A stretch of 64,000 nucleotides of DNA from DATDFB01 sp035276475 (GTDB lineage Bacteria; Acidobacteriota; Thermoanaerobaculia; Gp7-AA8): assembly GCA_035276475.1 (NCBI GenBank), contig DATELQ010000039.1, forward strand, positions 8,207 to 72,206, in the 5' to 3' direction. Under the pieces are notes generated by a model that was given only the letters and a program-made list of their open reading frames with translations, had not been told where the DNA came from and ran no database searches. Every line of letters starts with the position of its first letter. Positions within the stretch are counted from its first letter, which is position 1. The position numbers were made by a program, and so were the translations under genes. This document shows positions 28,908 through 38,400 of this stretch, in pieces.

Positions 28908-30005
28908 GTCGTCGATCAAGTCGTCCGGGTGCTCGAGTCCGACCGAGACCCGCAGCAGGTCGGGCGAGGTGGTGGAGCTCGCCCCTTCGATCGAGGCACG
29001 ATGCTCGATGAGACTCTCCACCCCGCCGAGCGACGTTGCGCAGACGAAGAGTTTCGTCTTCCGCGTGACGGCGATGGCGGCGTCGCGGCCGGCGCGGACG
29101 CGGAAGGAGAGCATGCCGCCGAAATCCGACATCTGCCGGACGGCGATCTCGTGGCCGGGATGCGTTGCCAAGCCGGGATAGTGCACCGAGGCGACGGCCG
29201 GGTGCGCCGCGAGAAACTCGGCGATCGCGAGCGCATTCGCGCTGTGCACGCGCATCCGTGCGGCGAGCGAACGGATGCCGCGCAGAACGAGCCAGCAGTT
29301 GAACGGCGACGCGACACCGCCCACGAGCTTGCGCGTGTGCGCCACGGCGTCGAACAAGGCGCCGCGCTCGCGGAAGGCGAGGGAGCCGCCCTGCACGTCG
29401 CTGTGACCGCCGAGGTACTTCGTGGTCGAGTGCATGACCGCATCGGCGCCGAGCTCGAGCGGCCGCTGCAGCGCCGGTGTGGCGAACGTGCCGTCGACGA
29501 CAAGGATGGCCCCGCCCTCGTGGGCGATGGCAGCGAGCGCACCGAGGTCGCAGATTGTCATCAGCGGATTCGATGGCGACTCCGCCCAGATCGCCCGCGT
29601 GGTATCGCGCATGGCCGCGCGCACGGCGTCGATGTCGTCCATGGCCACGAAGTCGTGCTCGAGATTCCAGCGCGGAAAGTACTCGCTGGCGAGTGCGCGC
29701 ACGCCGTAGTAGGCATCCGCGGGGATCAGGACATGAGCTCCACCCGGCAGCGACTGGAAGAGCGCCGCCGACGCCGCCATGCCCGAAGCGAAGACCAGCG
29801 CGGCGGCGGCGGAGTCGATCGCGGCGAGCGCCTCTTCCAAGCGCCCTTGCGTCGGATTGCCGTCGCGGATGTAGGTGAAGCCGTGCAGCGCAGAACCGTC
29901 CGGTGCGTGCTCGAACGTCGTCGAGAGATGGATCGGCGGCACGAGCGCGGCGGTCGATTCGTCCGGCGCCGCGCCCGCATGGATGGCCAGCGTTTCGAAT
30001 TTCAT
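28887..30005 (-). CDS. Cystathionine gamma-synthase/lyase-type PLP enzyme
   Basis: The 372-residue enzyme belongs to the Cys/Met-metabolism PLP family: PIHLSTTFEH, YIRDGNPTQGRLEEALAAID, the ASGMAAS loop, and the PLP lysine in HSTTKYLGGHSDVQGG (around 200). The C-terminal SLGGVESLIEHRA is the typical ending. It makes or breaks a C-S bond (gamma-synthase, gamma-lyase or sulfhydrylase); the choice cannot be made from the sequence alone. No other sulfur gene is near. Confidence 0.87.
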   Translation of the reverse strand: MKFETLAIHAGAAPDESTAALVPPIHLSTTFEHAPDGSALHGFTYIRDGNPTQGRLEEALAAIDSAAAALVFASGMAASAALFQSLPGGAHVLIPADAYYGVRALASEYFPRWNLEHDFVAMDDIDAVRAAMRDTTRAIWAESPSNPLMTICDLGALAAIAHEGGAILVVDGTFATPALQRPLELGADAVMHSTTKYLGGHSDVQGGSLAFRERGALFDAVAHTRKLVGGVASPFNCWLVLRGIRSLAARMRVHSANALAIAEFLAAHPAVASVHYPGLATHPGHEIAVRQMSDFGGMLSFRVRAGRDAAIAVTRKTKLFVCATSLGGVESLIEHRASIEGASSTTSPDLLRVSVGLEHPDDLIDDLRQALG

Positions 30006-30035
30006 CGGCCAAGTCTACTGGTAGTGCTAACTTCG

Positions 30036-31220
30036 CTAGTAAAGACGCAACAGCTGTTCGCGGCGCTGCTTCGATTGTTCGTGGACTTTCTCTTTGAACG
30101 CGTCCAAGGTCCACAGCTCGGTCAGCGTATAAGTTTTGTCATCCGCGTGCCGTTCGTCGTGATCGCTCCACAGGTACTTGAAAAAATCGCGATAATCTGT
30201 GACCAATGCCTCGGCTACCGTCCCTTTGGGTGCATGACGAAAGCCGAACCAATTCCTCCCTTCCGGCTCCGGGTTCGTGCGTCCGAATACGCACTCCGTG
30301 CCATAGACGATAAAATCGTAAATCGGCTCTTTTTGCGTACGATTTCTCAACTGCTGTTCGTACGACATCTGCTCGCGGTCAAGGTCCCGAATGAAGAATT
30401 TCACGCCGAATCTGTGGCCGACATGCCATTCCAGAAATTTCCAAAAACCGTCACGCTCGAGCTCCGCGAGAAGTGTCTCCTGTTTGATCACGACAATGCG
30501 TGCCTTTGCCGGCGGATCCTGTCTAGCATAGATGCCGTTACCGCCGGCGAGAATGCGTTTCATGTTCGTATCTTCGGCGTGACGGTACGCCTCGAAGAGT
30601 TCGTCATTCAACGAAAAGTCTTCTTGCATTTTGAAATAAGGATTATATTTTTCGTAGAAGACCGACGGAATGTCGAGTGCAGTTGCGTAGATCGTCGGCA
30701 CACCGCTCCGCTCTCGATAATAACGAGCGACGCCGCCGGCGTAGAGATACTGCGTCTCGAGATCGCCTTCGACCGGCTGACCGTTGGTCAAATTGTGCAT
30801 TTTCTTCACCTGGTCGGCGAACGAAGCCTTGAGGATGAATTCAACCTGGCGGGGCACGTTGAGACCTTCGAATTCGGCGATCAACCCGCTGACGAATTCG
30901 GGACTTAGGCCACGCTTGCGAAAGCCTTTAATCAGGTCGAGCCACCCCAGCACGTCGAAGCCGCCGTAGGGGTCTGGCTGCTCTCTTTTTATCGCCGAAA
31001 TTGTCTTCGACACGTCCTTTGGCGTTCTCGCGCGGTAACGTTCCTGAATCAAATGACCCCAATGCGCCATTGCTAACGACACGACGACTAACGCGACGCC
31101 CTCATGCCGATCGAGCCGCTCCCATAAGCGCATGGCGATGACGCCGATAGCCTCCGCGCACACCATGATCGTGAATAACGTGTACTTCGGCATTGCGCCG
31201 AGTAGCTTGCGAATGCTCAT
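30036..31220 (-). CDS. Membrane-anchored protein of unknown function, lower GC than neighbours
   Basis: The 394-residue protein starts with two hydrophobic segments (YTLFTIMVCAEAIGVIAMRL and GVALVVVSLAMAHWGHLI) and continues as a soluble, charged domain with FLEWHVGHRFGVKFFIRDLD and DFIVYGTECVFGRTNPEPEG. I recognise no family. GC is clearly lower than in flanking genes, with AT-rich stretches near 30620-30660, which suggests transfer. The start overlaps the stop of the GNAT-methyltransferase gene by four bases, so the two act together, perhaps as enzyme and membrane partner. Confidence 0.7.
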   Translation of the reverse strand: MSIRKLLGAMPKYTLFTIMVCAEAIGVIAMRLWERLDRHEGVALVVVSLAMAHWGHLIQERYRARTPKDVSKTISAIKREQPDPYGGFDVLGWLDLIKGFRKRGLSPEFVSGLIAEFEGLNVPRQVEFILKASFADQVKKMHNLTNGQPVEGDLETQYLYAGGVARYYRERSGVPTIYATALDIPSVFYEKYNPYFKMQEDFSLNDELFEAYRHAEDTNMKRILAGGNGIYARQDPPAKARIVVIKQETLLAELERDGFWKFLEWHVGHRFGVKFFIRDLDREQMSYEQQLRNRTQKEPIYDFIVYGTECVFGRTNPEPEGRNWFGFRHAPKGTVAEALVTDYRDFFKYLWSDHDERHADDKTYTLTELWTLDAFKEKVHEQSKQRREQLLRLY

Positions 31221-32875
31221 TGTTTGTCCCTCGCCTCGACGATCAACACCGGATAGTGCGCATGCAGGCGGCGCTCGAAGGGCACGCTGCCTGCCGCGCC
31301 GGTGCCTGAAATACCGATGAAGCGCGCCTCGTATGGAATGCCCTTCGCGCGTAGATGCTGGCGAGCCCATTCCTGCTCGTGCGGCACGGTCTCGGACGGC
31401 TCGCGGATGTTCGTGATGACCAGGTGTCCGCCGGGGGCCAGCCGCTCGCGCATCGAGTCGATGAAGTCGCCGAGAGCCACTGGGTCGTGAAACACGTGGA
31501 TGAATTCCCAACAGAGAATGAGATCGAACGGTCCGGCCGGCACACTGCGCGTGCGAAGAAGATCAGCGACGTGAACCTTCGCCTCGGCCAGGCAGGTCCG
31601 GGCGTACTTATCGCGAATGCCCGCGCCATTCGCATCGCGGCCTAGCGCACGCAGGCTCGCCACGACGCTCCGGATCTCTTCCGTCCGCTGGTCCAGCCAA
31701 TCGATCAGGATGTCCGTTCTCGCCGGATCGACCGTCTCCTGATGCGCCGAGGCCAGGATCTTCAGCGGGAAGTACCAGTCGGGGATGGCGCGATTGCGCA
31801 GGATCTCGTCGAAGGCCCGGGCCAGCAGCGGCAGCGACGCCGGATCGTCGAAGCGAAGAAACCCCGGCTCCGAGCGCGTCAGCCCCAGGCGGCGATAAAC
31901 GCCGGCCACTTCCTCACGGACGGTGTCGTCGATCGCACCGTCATGGATCACGACCTGATACAGCAGCTCGCAGAGCGTGAGATTCAGGATGTCGATCTCC
32001 GGCACGCGTATGCGCAAGCGCGCCAAGCGCACGAGATCGTCACGGATGTCGACGGCGCTCGACTCCTCCGGCACGCCGATATCCAAAGGCCAGAGGCGGA
32101 GAAAGTCGCCGCCCGCGCATGGCGCCACGAGCACGCGCCGCAGCGGGCCCATGTCGAGCTCCGAGCGCAGCTGACGCAGGAACTGCGGAATGAACGGATA
32201 CGCCGAGTACGTCGTGTAGAGCTGGATCGTTCCCCAAAACTCGAGCGTCGGCACCAGACGAATCTTCGTCTGCGCGTTCGAGAAAATCCGCAGGTCCGTT
32301 TCGCGCGATGTCAGTTGGCGCAGCGGATCGGGTCCGCCGTTCGCGGCGAGTGGCCGCTCGTAAATCTCGATCTCGTCGTCGAGGCCATATCCGTGCTCAT
32401 TGAGAATCTCCGTCTCCAAGCATGTCCGCGCCTGCGCTTCGAATCCGTGCGCGCGAAGGATCGTTGCCTGCCGCTTTGCGGAGACGGGGATGAGGCAATA
32501 GATCTTCGACGGCGGATAACGCTGCTGCAGGAGATCGACTGCGGCGTCGAGGAGACGCCCACAGTCGCCCTCGTAGTCATCCGAGTCTCCGGCGAACGGA
32601 AACTGGAGCAGCGCGCCGAATTGATACTCCTCCCACTCCGCCTCCTTCAGCGGCTGCACGGGAAAAATCCGTGCGGCCTCCATGTGCGCATATCCGGCTG
32701 CGCTGCTGCCCGTGTAGAGAAGGAGCCCCGCCGACCAGCGCCGATCGAACGGCAGCTCTGGCGCGGTGGCGCGCCACTGCCGCCCCAGCGCGTCGCGGCT
32801 CGCAAGCTCGCGCAGAAACTCATCGTCCGCGGACTGCGAATGCAGCTCGATTCGGTACCCGGTTGTCGGTTGCAC
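31217..32875 (-). CDS. Two-domain protein: GNAT-like N-terminus and SAM-dependent methyltransferase C-terminus
   Basis: The 552-residue product begins with a GNAT-like region (~1-185; YCLIPVSAKRQATILRAHGF). The second half (~235-550) is a class I methyltransferase: motif I as RRVLVAPCAGGDFLRL, an acidic VDIRDDL, a long helical insertion, then FDLILCWEFIHVFHDPVALG and RERLAPGGHLVITNI. Substrate unknown. The GTG start follows AAGGGGGC; longer frames upstream overlap the B3/B4-domain gene with no support. It is coupled to the membrane protein downstream (ATGA). Confidence 0.7.
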   Translation of the reverse strand: MQPTTGYRIELHSQSADDEFLRELASRDALGRQWRATAPELPFDRRWSAGLLLYTGSSAAGYAHMEAARIFPVQPLKEAEWEEYQFGALLQFPFAGDSDDYEGDCGRLLDAAVDLLQQRYPPSKIYCLIPVSAKRQATILRAHGFEAQARTCLETEILNEHGYGLDDEIEIYERPLAANGGPDPLRQLTSRETDLRIFSNAQTKIRLVPTLEFWGTIQLYTTYSAYPFIPQFLRQLRSELDMGPLRRVLVAPCAGGDFLRLWPLDIGVPEESSAVDIRDDLVRLARLRIRVPEIDILNLTLCELLYQVVIHDGAIDDTVREEVAGVYRRLGLTRSEPGFLRFDDPASLPLLARAFDEILRNRAIPDWYFPLKILASAHQETVDPARTDILIDWLDQRTEEIRSVVASLRALGRDANGAGIRDKYARTCLAEAKVHVADLLRTRSVPAGPFDLILCWEFIHVFHDPVALGDFIDSMRERLAPGGHLVITNIREPSETVPHEQEWARQHLRAKGIPYEARFIGISGTGAAGSVPFERRLHAHYPVLIVEARDKQ

Positions 32876-32919
32876 GGAAGCCCCCTTGCGCAAGAGGAGT
32901 GACCGAAAAGCGCAAGTCC

Positions 32920-33606
32920 CTACCCGGCTGCCGGGCTGCAGAGAGGGAGGCTTTCGACTTCCCCGCCGTTGAAGTGCGTGATCTCCCGGCAGACGGCATC
33001 GAGAGCGGCGTTGACGTCCTCGTCCGTGGTCGCGGGATTCCCCTGGACGTAGATCAGCAGGTTCTTCGTGCGCGTCGTGACCTTCGACAGCTCGCTCTGC
33101 TTGCAGTTCATCTGGCAGAGCACGTGGTTGTCGACGACCCCCGCCCATTGTCCCGCCGGCAGCGTCACGGCCTCCGGCGATCGCAGGGGATGAAAGACTT
33201 CGTTGCCCGACGTCATGACTAGGCGCGCGTTTCCCTCGATGCAGTCGAGATCGTGCGCCGACACGACCATCAGCGTCTCCAGCGACACGGCGTTGTACGC
33301 GTCGACCACGCTGTTGACTTTCGGCAGCGCTCCTTTTTCGAGCGCCAATCGCAGCAGCAGCTCGGGCGATGCCACAGCGGCCGGCGCGCCGACGCGTTCG
33401 AACAGCGTCCGATAGCCTGCGAGGATCGGATTCGCCTCCGGATCCACCGCGCTCGCGCGGCGCACCGCCTCTTCCTTCCGCGCCTCCAGCTCCGGCAATT
33501 CGTGGCGCACACGGTGAATGTCGTGGATCAGCGCGACTTTGAACTTCACGCCGATTGCCGCCGCCTCGGCGGAGATCGAGTAACAGCGGCCCGCCGCGCG
33601 ATCCAT
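32920..33606 (-). CDS. Stand-alone B3/B4-domain protein (PheT-related)
   Basis: The 228-residue protein matches the B3/B4 domain of phenylalanyl-tRNA synthetase beta as a free protein: VRRASAVDPEANPILAGYRT, LPKVNSVVDAYNAVSLETLM, LDCIEGNARLVMTSGNE and LLIYVQGNP. Free B3/B4 proteins can clear mischarged tRNA in some lineages, others remain uncharacterised. It lies 44 bases upstream of the GNAT-methyltransferase gene on the same strand and may share its transcript. Confidence 0.85.
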   Translation of the reverse strand: MDRAAGRCYSISAEAAAIGVKFKVALIHDIHRVRHELPELEARKEEAVRRASAVDPEANPILAGYRTLFERVGAPAAVASPELLLRLALEKGALPKVNSVVDAYNAVSLETLMVVSAHDLDCIEGNARLVMTSGNEVFHPLRSPEAVTLPAGQWAGVVDNHVLCQMNCKQSELSKVTTRTKNLLIYVQGNPATTDEDVNAALDAVCREITHFNGGEVESLPLCSPAAG

Positions 33607-33717
33607 CGAGCTAAGGATAACCGCCTAGAACATGCGCGCCGGTCGGCAAAGATTGCAACAGCGCAGCGGAAGCGGGCACCCAGCGGGGGCGCCTCATAGT
33701 GCTTGGGCGAGCACAAA

Positions 33718-33733
33718 CGTGATGCGCATCACG
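33718..33733. promoter_or_regulatory. CRP/FNR-type palindrome
   Basis: CGTGATGCGCATCACG is a perfect 16-base palindrome with the form xGTGA-N6-TCACx used by CRP/FNR regulators (8 of 10 consensus positions). It lies 45 bases before the response-regulator diguanylate cyclase start, a position suitable for promoter control. A similar site occurs at 58529-58544. Confidence 0.5.
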
Positions 33734-33777
33734 CTGGTCCCCGAATTGAATGCGATTCTCAAAATTAAGAGCCGTAG

Positions 33778-34746
33778 ATGTCCGTCCCTCTTCGCCGCCG
33801 TACCGATGTCGACTCGTCTGGACTGCCGCCCTTGCGCGCGCTCGTGGCAGAGGATGACGACAACTACGCCGCGTACATCGCGGCGCTGCTGCGGCGCTTC
33901 GGCTTCGACGTGACCATCACCGCCGACGGCAACGCCGCACTCGCCGCCGCGAACGATCATCCCTTCGACGTCGCCGTCATCGACTACGCGATGCCGGGCA
34001 TGAACGGTCTTGAGCTCATCTCCGCGCTGCGCAACCTCCACAGCTGCGCCGATCTCTACGCGCTGATGGTCACGGCGCACACGGAGGTCGAGACGAAGGT
34101 CGCCGCGCTCCGCCTCGGGTACGACGACTTCATCACCAAGGCGACCGGCGACACCGAGATGGTGGCGAAGCTCGGCGCAGCGCGGCGGCTCGTGCAGCGG
34201 CAGCGGCGCCTCGACGCCACGGTGCGCGAGCTGTACGGCCTGGCCACGCGCGATGAGCTGACCGGGTTGTTCAACCGCCGCTATTTCTACGCCGAGGCCG
34301 AGCGGATGCTCGCCGACGGCTGCCGCATCACCCTCGCGCTGTTTGACCTGGACGACTTCAAGAGTGTGAACGACAGCCACGGCCACCTCGCCGGCGACCA
34401 GATCCTGCGCGACGTCGGCGCGCTCTTCCTGCGCGCCACGCGCGCCGACGATCTCATCGCCCGCTACGGCGGCGACGAGTTTGTGCTCGTGGCCACGCAG
34501 GAGTCGCTCGAGGAAGTCCTCGGCCTCGCCGCGCGGCTCAACGCCGAGATTGCAGGTTTGCGCTGGACCTTCGGCGATCACACCGTCTCCGTCGGCTCGA
34601 CCTCGGGCGTCGCATCGTCGGCGCTGTACGACACGCCGGCGCTCGGGCAACTGCTCGCGGCGTGCGACCGCGATCTCTACAAGAACAAGCGGGCGGCCGG
34701 CGGCGAGCAGCGCGCGGAGAACAATCATTCCGAGGCACGCGTGTAA
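33778..34746 (+). CDS. Response regulator diguanylate cyclase (REC-GGDEF)
   Basis: The 322-residue protein has a receiver domain (~20-140) with acidic LVAEDDDN, phospho-acceptor Asp in VIDYAMPGMNG, Thr in MVTAHTE and Lys in FITKATG. The GGDEF domain (~155-310) contains RDELTGLFNRRYF, FDLDDFKSVNDSHGH and an intact RYGGDEF. The inhibitory I-site RxxD is present just before it (RADDLIARYGGDEF). It should make c-di-GMP upon phosphorylation. No histidine kinase is adjacent. Confidence 0.93.
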   Translation: MSVPLRRRTDVDSSGLPPLRALVAEDDDNYAAYIAALLRRFGFDVTITADGNAALAAANDHPFDVAVIDYAMPGMNGLELISALRNLHSCADLYALMVTAHTEVETKVAALRLGYDDFITKATGDTEMVAKLGAARRLVQRQRRLDATVRELYGLATRDELTGLFNRRYFYAEAERMLADGCRITLALFDLDDFKSVNDSHGHLAGDQILRDVGALFLRATRADDLIARYGGDEFVLVATQESLEEVLGLAARLNAEIAGLRWTFGDHTVSVGSTSGVASSALYDTPALGQLLAACDRDLYKNKRAAGGEQRAENNHSEARV

Positions 34747-34757
34747 ACTCGCGCGCA

Positions 34758-35429
34758 ATGGGCCGCCTTCACCTCGGAACGATTCTCGGCACGACCATCG
34801 CGCTCGACTTCTCGTTCCTCATCCTCATCGCTTTCTTCGTCATCACCTCCATCGAGAGTTACGGCATGCCCGCGGCGCTCCTGTGGGCGCCGGTCATCTT
34901 CATCAGCATCCTCTGGCACGAGCTCGCCCACGCCGCGGCCATCGGCATCTTCGGCCACGGCGGGAGCGAGATCGTCCTCGGCGGCTTCGGCGGCGTCACC
35001 ATCAACCAGCGCGACGCGCGGCCGTGGCAGAACATGATCATCAGCGCGGCCGGCCCCGCGTCGAGCTTTCTCCTCCGATGGATCGTCATCCTGCTCTGGT
35101 TCAACGTCCCGTACCTGCAGCAGGACCGCTTTTTCCGCGGGCTCTATCCGCTCATGGAGTGGGCGAACTACGCCTGGGGCATCCTCAACATGCTGCCCGT
35201 CATCCCGCTCGACGGCTCCAGCGTCGTGCGCAATTTCCTGCGCATGATCACGCGCGAACAAACCGCATTCGTCGTGTCGGTTTGGCTGTCGATGATCACG
35301 GCGGCGGCGGTCATCGTCTGGGCGCTCATGAGACGCGACTGGTTCCTGGCCATGCTCATCGGCTGGATGCTCTTCATGAGCTGGCAGCGATGGGAGTTTT
35401 ACCGCCAGACCAACCGGACCGACATTTGA
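34758..35429 (+). CDS. Site-2-type intramembrane metalloprotease (M50 family)
   Basis: The 223-residue integral membrane protein has the zinc motif HELAH in FISILWHELAHAAAIGIFGH and the second motif as NMLPVIPLDGSSVVRNFL, with four to six hydrophobic segments. This is the short rhomboid-free, SpoIVFB-like class of site-2 proteases, which cleave membrane-bound regulators. The ATG at 34758 lies 11 bases after the stop of the diguanylate cyclase gene. No anti-sigma substrate is next to it. Confidence 0.85.
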   Translation: MGRLHLGTILGTTIALDFSFLILIAFFVITSIESYGMPAALLWAPVIFISILWHELAHAAAIGIFGHGGSEIVLGGFGGVTINQRDARPWQNMIISAAGPASSFLLRWIVILLWFNVPYLQQDRFFRGLYPLMEWANYAWGILNMLPVIPLDGSSVVRNFLRMITREQTAFVVSVWLSMITAAAVIVWALMRRDWFLAMLIGWMLFMSWQRWEFYRQTNRTDI

Positions 35430-35477
35430 CCGGAATACGCAAGGCCACACCTCGGTAGAATTGCCGTCAAGCGTCTC

Positions 35478-38400
35478 ATGACTCTCTCAACCTCGGAGTT
35501 TCCGCCGCGCCACGCCGCTGCGCGCCGCGCGTTCATTCGCTGGATGCGGCGGAGCCGCGGCCACCTGTCGTCGACGCTGCGCACCAGCGTGGCCATCCTG
35601 CGCGCGCAGCAGGAGGCGACGCTCGACGGCATTCTCATCGTCGACTCGAGCGGCCGCATCCTCTCCTACAACCGCCGCTTCCTCGAGATCTGGGGCATCC
35701 CGCCCGAGATCGCCGACGGCGCCGACGACAACGAGCTGCTCGGCTACGCCGCCGAGCGCGTCGCCAACTGGGACACCTTCATCGACCTCGTCGAGTACCT
35801 CTATCAGCATCCCGAGGAAGTGCGCACGAACGATCCGATCCTGCTCAAGGACGGCCGTACGCTGCAGCGCTCCTCGGTGCCTGTGGTCACGCGCGGCACG
35901 ACCGTCGGGCGCGCCTGGTACTTCCGCGACGTCACCGACTCCGAGCGCGCCCGCGTCCTGCAGAACGCGCTCTTCCGCATCGCCGAGCTCACGCGCGAGG
36001 CCCGCAACCTCGACGACTTCTACAAAGCGGTGCACGGCGTCGTCGGCACGCTGATGGACGCGACGAACTTCTACATCGCCGAGTATGACGCCGAGCGCGA
36101 CATCATGCGCTTCCCCTACTTCGTCGACGAATGCGATCCGAGGCCCGAGGGACGGCCGCCGGGCCGCGGCATGACTGCGTACGTGCTGCGCACCGGCAAG
36201 CCGCTCTTCTCGACGCCGGAAACGTTCGCGAATCTCGTCGCCGCCGGCGAGGTCGAGCAGGTCGGCGCCCCCTCGGTCGACTGGCTCGGCGCGCCGCTCA
36301 AGACCGGCGACCGCACCTGGGGCGTGATCGGCCTGCAGACGTATGACGAGTCGAAGCGCTTCCATCCCAGCGACGAGGAGATCCTCGTCTTCGTCGCACA
36401 GCACGTCGCCTCGGCCATCGAATACCGGCGCAAGGAAGACGCGGTGCGCGAGAGCGAGCGCCGCTACCGGCAGATGTTCGAGAACAACCGCGCCGTGCAG
36501 ATCATCATCGATCCGGAGAGCGGCGCCATCCTCGACGCGAACATGGCCGCGGTCGACTTCTACGGCTACGACCGCGAGCAGCTCCTGAAGATGAAGATCT
36601 GGCAGATCAACGTCCTCGGGCCGGAGCGCGTGCGCGAGGAGATGGCCCACACCGCCGCGCAGGAGCGCGTCTACCACGTCTTCCGGCACATGCTCGCCAG
36701 CGGCGAGCTGCGCGACGTCGAGGTGCACTCCGGCCCCGTCGAGATCGGCGGCCGCACGGTGCTCTACTCGATCATCCACGACATCACCGAGCGCAAGCTC
36801 GCCGAGCAGGAAGTCGCCGCCGCGAACGCGCAGCGCAAGGCCGTGCTCGACGCCGCCACGCGCGTCGCCATCATCGCCACCGATCCACACGGCGTGATCC
36901 GGATGTTCAACGCCGGCGCGGAGCGGATGCTCGGCTTCACGGACGAAGAGGTGATCGGCAAGCGCTCCGTCGTCGAGCTGCACCAGGAGAGCGAGCTCGC
37001 CCACTACGCCGAGCGTCTGGCCATGAGCGTGCAGCGGCCGTTCGACGTCCTCGTCGTCCGCGCCTCGGCCGAGGGACTCGAGGAGCGCGAGTGGACGTGG
37101 GTGCGCAAGGACGGGCGCGAGATCACCGTGCTCCTCGCCGTCACCGCGCTGCGCAGCGACGCCGGCGCCATCACCGGATACCTCCACGTTGCCACCGACG
37201 TCACCGAGCGCAAGGCCGCCGAGGCCATGCTGCGCCGGCAGACCGCGGCCATCACCGCGTCGATGGACGGCATCGGCATCCTCAACGCCGAGCTCGAGTT
37301 CACCTACGTCAACGACGCGCTGGCGAAGCTGTACGGATACCCGTCGCCGCAAGCGCTCGTCGGCACGTCGCTCTCCGAGCTGTACGAGCCGACGGAGAAC
37401 GATCGCTTCCGCAACTGGATCCTGCCGATGGTGCTCGAGCGCGGGCGCTGGCGCGGCGAGACGACCGGGCTGCGGCGCGACAGCATCACCTTCCCGCAGG
37501 AGATCTCGATGACGGTGCTCGACGGCGGCGGCATCGTCGTCGTGGTGCGCGACATCAGCGAGCGCACGTACGCCGAGGAGCAGATCAAGCACCTCGCCTA
37601 CCACGACGCGCTCACCGGCCTGCCGAACCGCCTGCTGTTCAAGGATCGATTGACGGTCGCGCTGTCGCACGCGCAGCGCAACGGATCGCGCCTCGCCGTG
37701 CTCTTCCTCGACCTCGACCGCTTCAAGGTCATCAACGACTCGCTTGGCCATAACATCGGCGACCAGTTGCTGCAGGCGGTGGCGGCGCGCGTGCAGTCGT
37801 GCGTGCGCGAGTCCGACACGGTCGCGCGCCTCGGCGGCGACGAGTTCACGCTGCTGCTGCCGAATCTCAGCCGCTCCGACGATGCCGCGCCGGTCGCGCA
37901 GAAACTGCTCGAGGCGGTGCGCTACCCCTTCCACATCGAAGGGCGCGAGTTCTTCATCACGACGTCGATCGGTGTCAGCTTGTATCCCGAGGACGGCCTC
38001 GACGCGGAGACGCTGATCAAGAACGCCGACACGGCCATGTATCAGGCCAAGGAGCAGGGACGCGACAACTACCAGCTCTTCAACGCCTTCATCAACGCCC
38101 GGGCGCTGCAGCGGATCGCGCTCGAGCACGGGCTGCGGCGCGCGCTCGTCAACAATGAATTAGCGGTGCACTACCAGCCGATCTTCGACTTCCGCTCCGG
38201 CCGCATCACCGGCATGGAGGCGCTGCTGCGCTGGAACCATCCGGAGATGGGCTCGATCCCGCCGGGGATGTTCATTCCGCTGGCCGAGGCGAACGGAGTG
38301 ATGGTGCCGATCGGGATGTGGGCGATGCGCGCGGCGTGCATGCAGGCGCGGGAGTGGCATCAGGCCGGGTTCAAGAATCTGTCGCTCGCCGTGAACCTGT

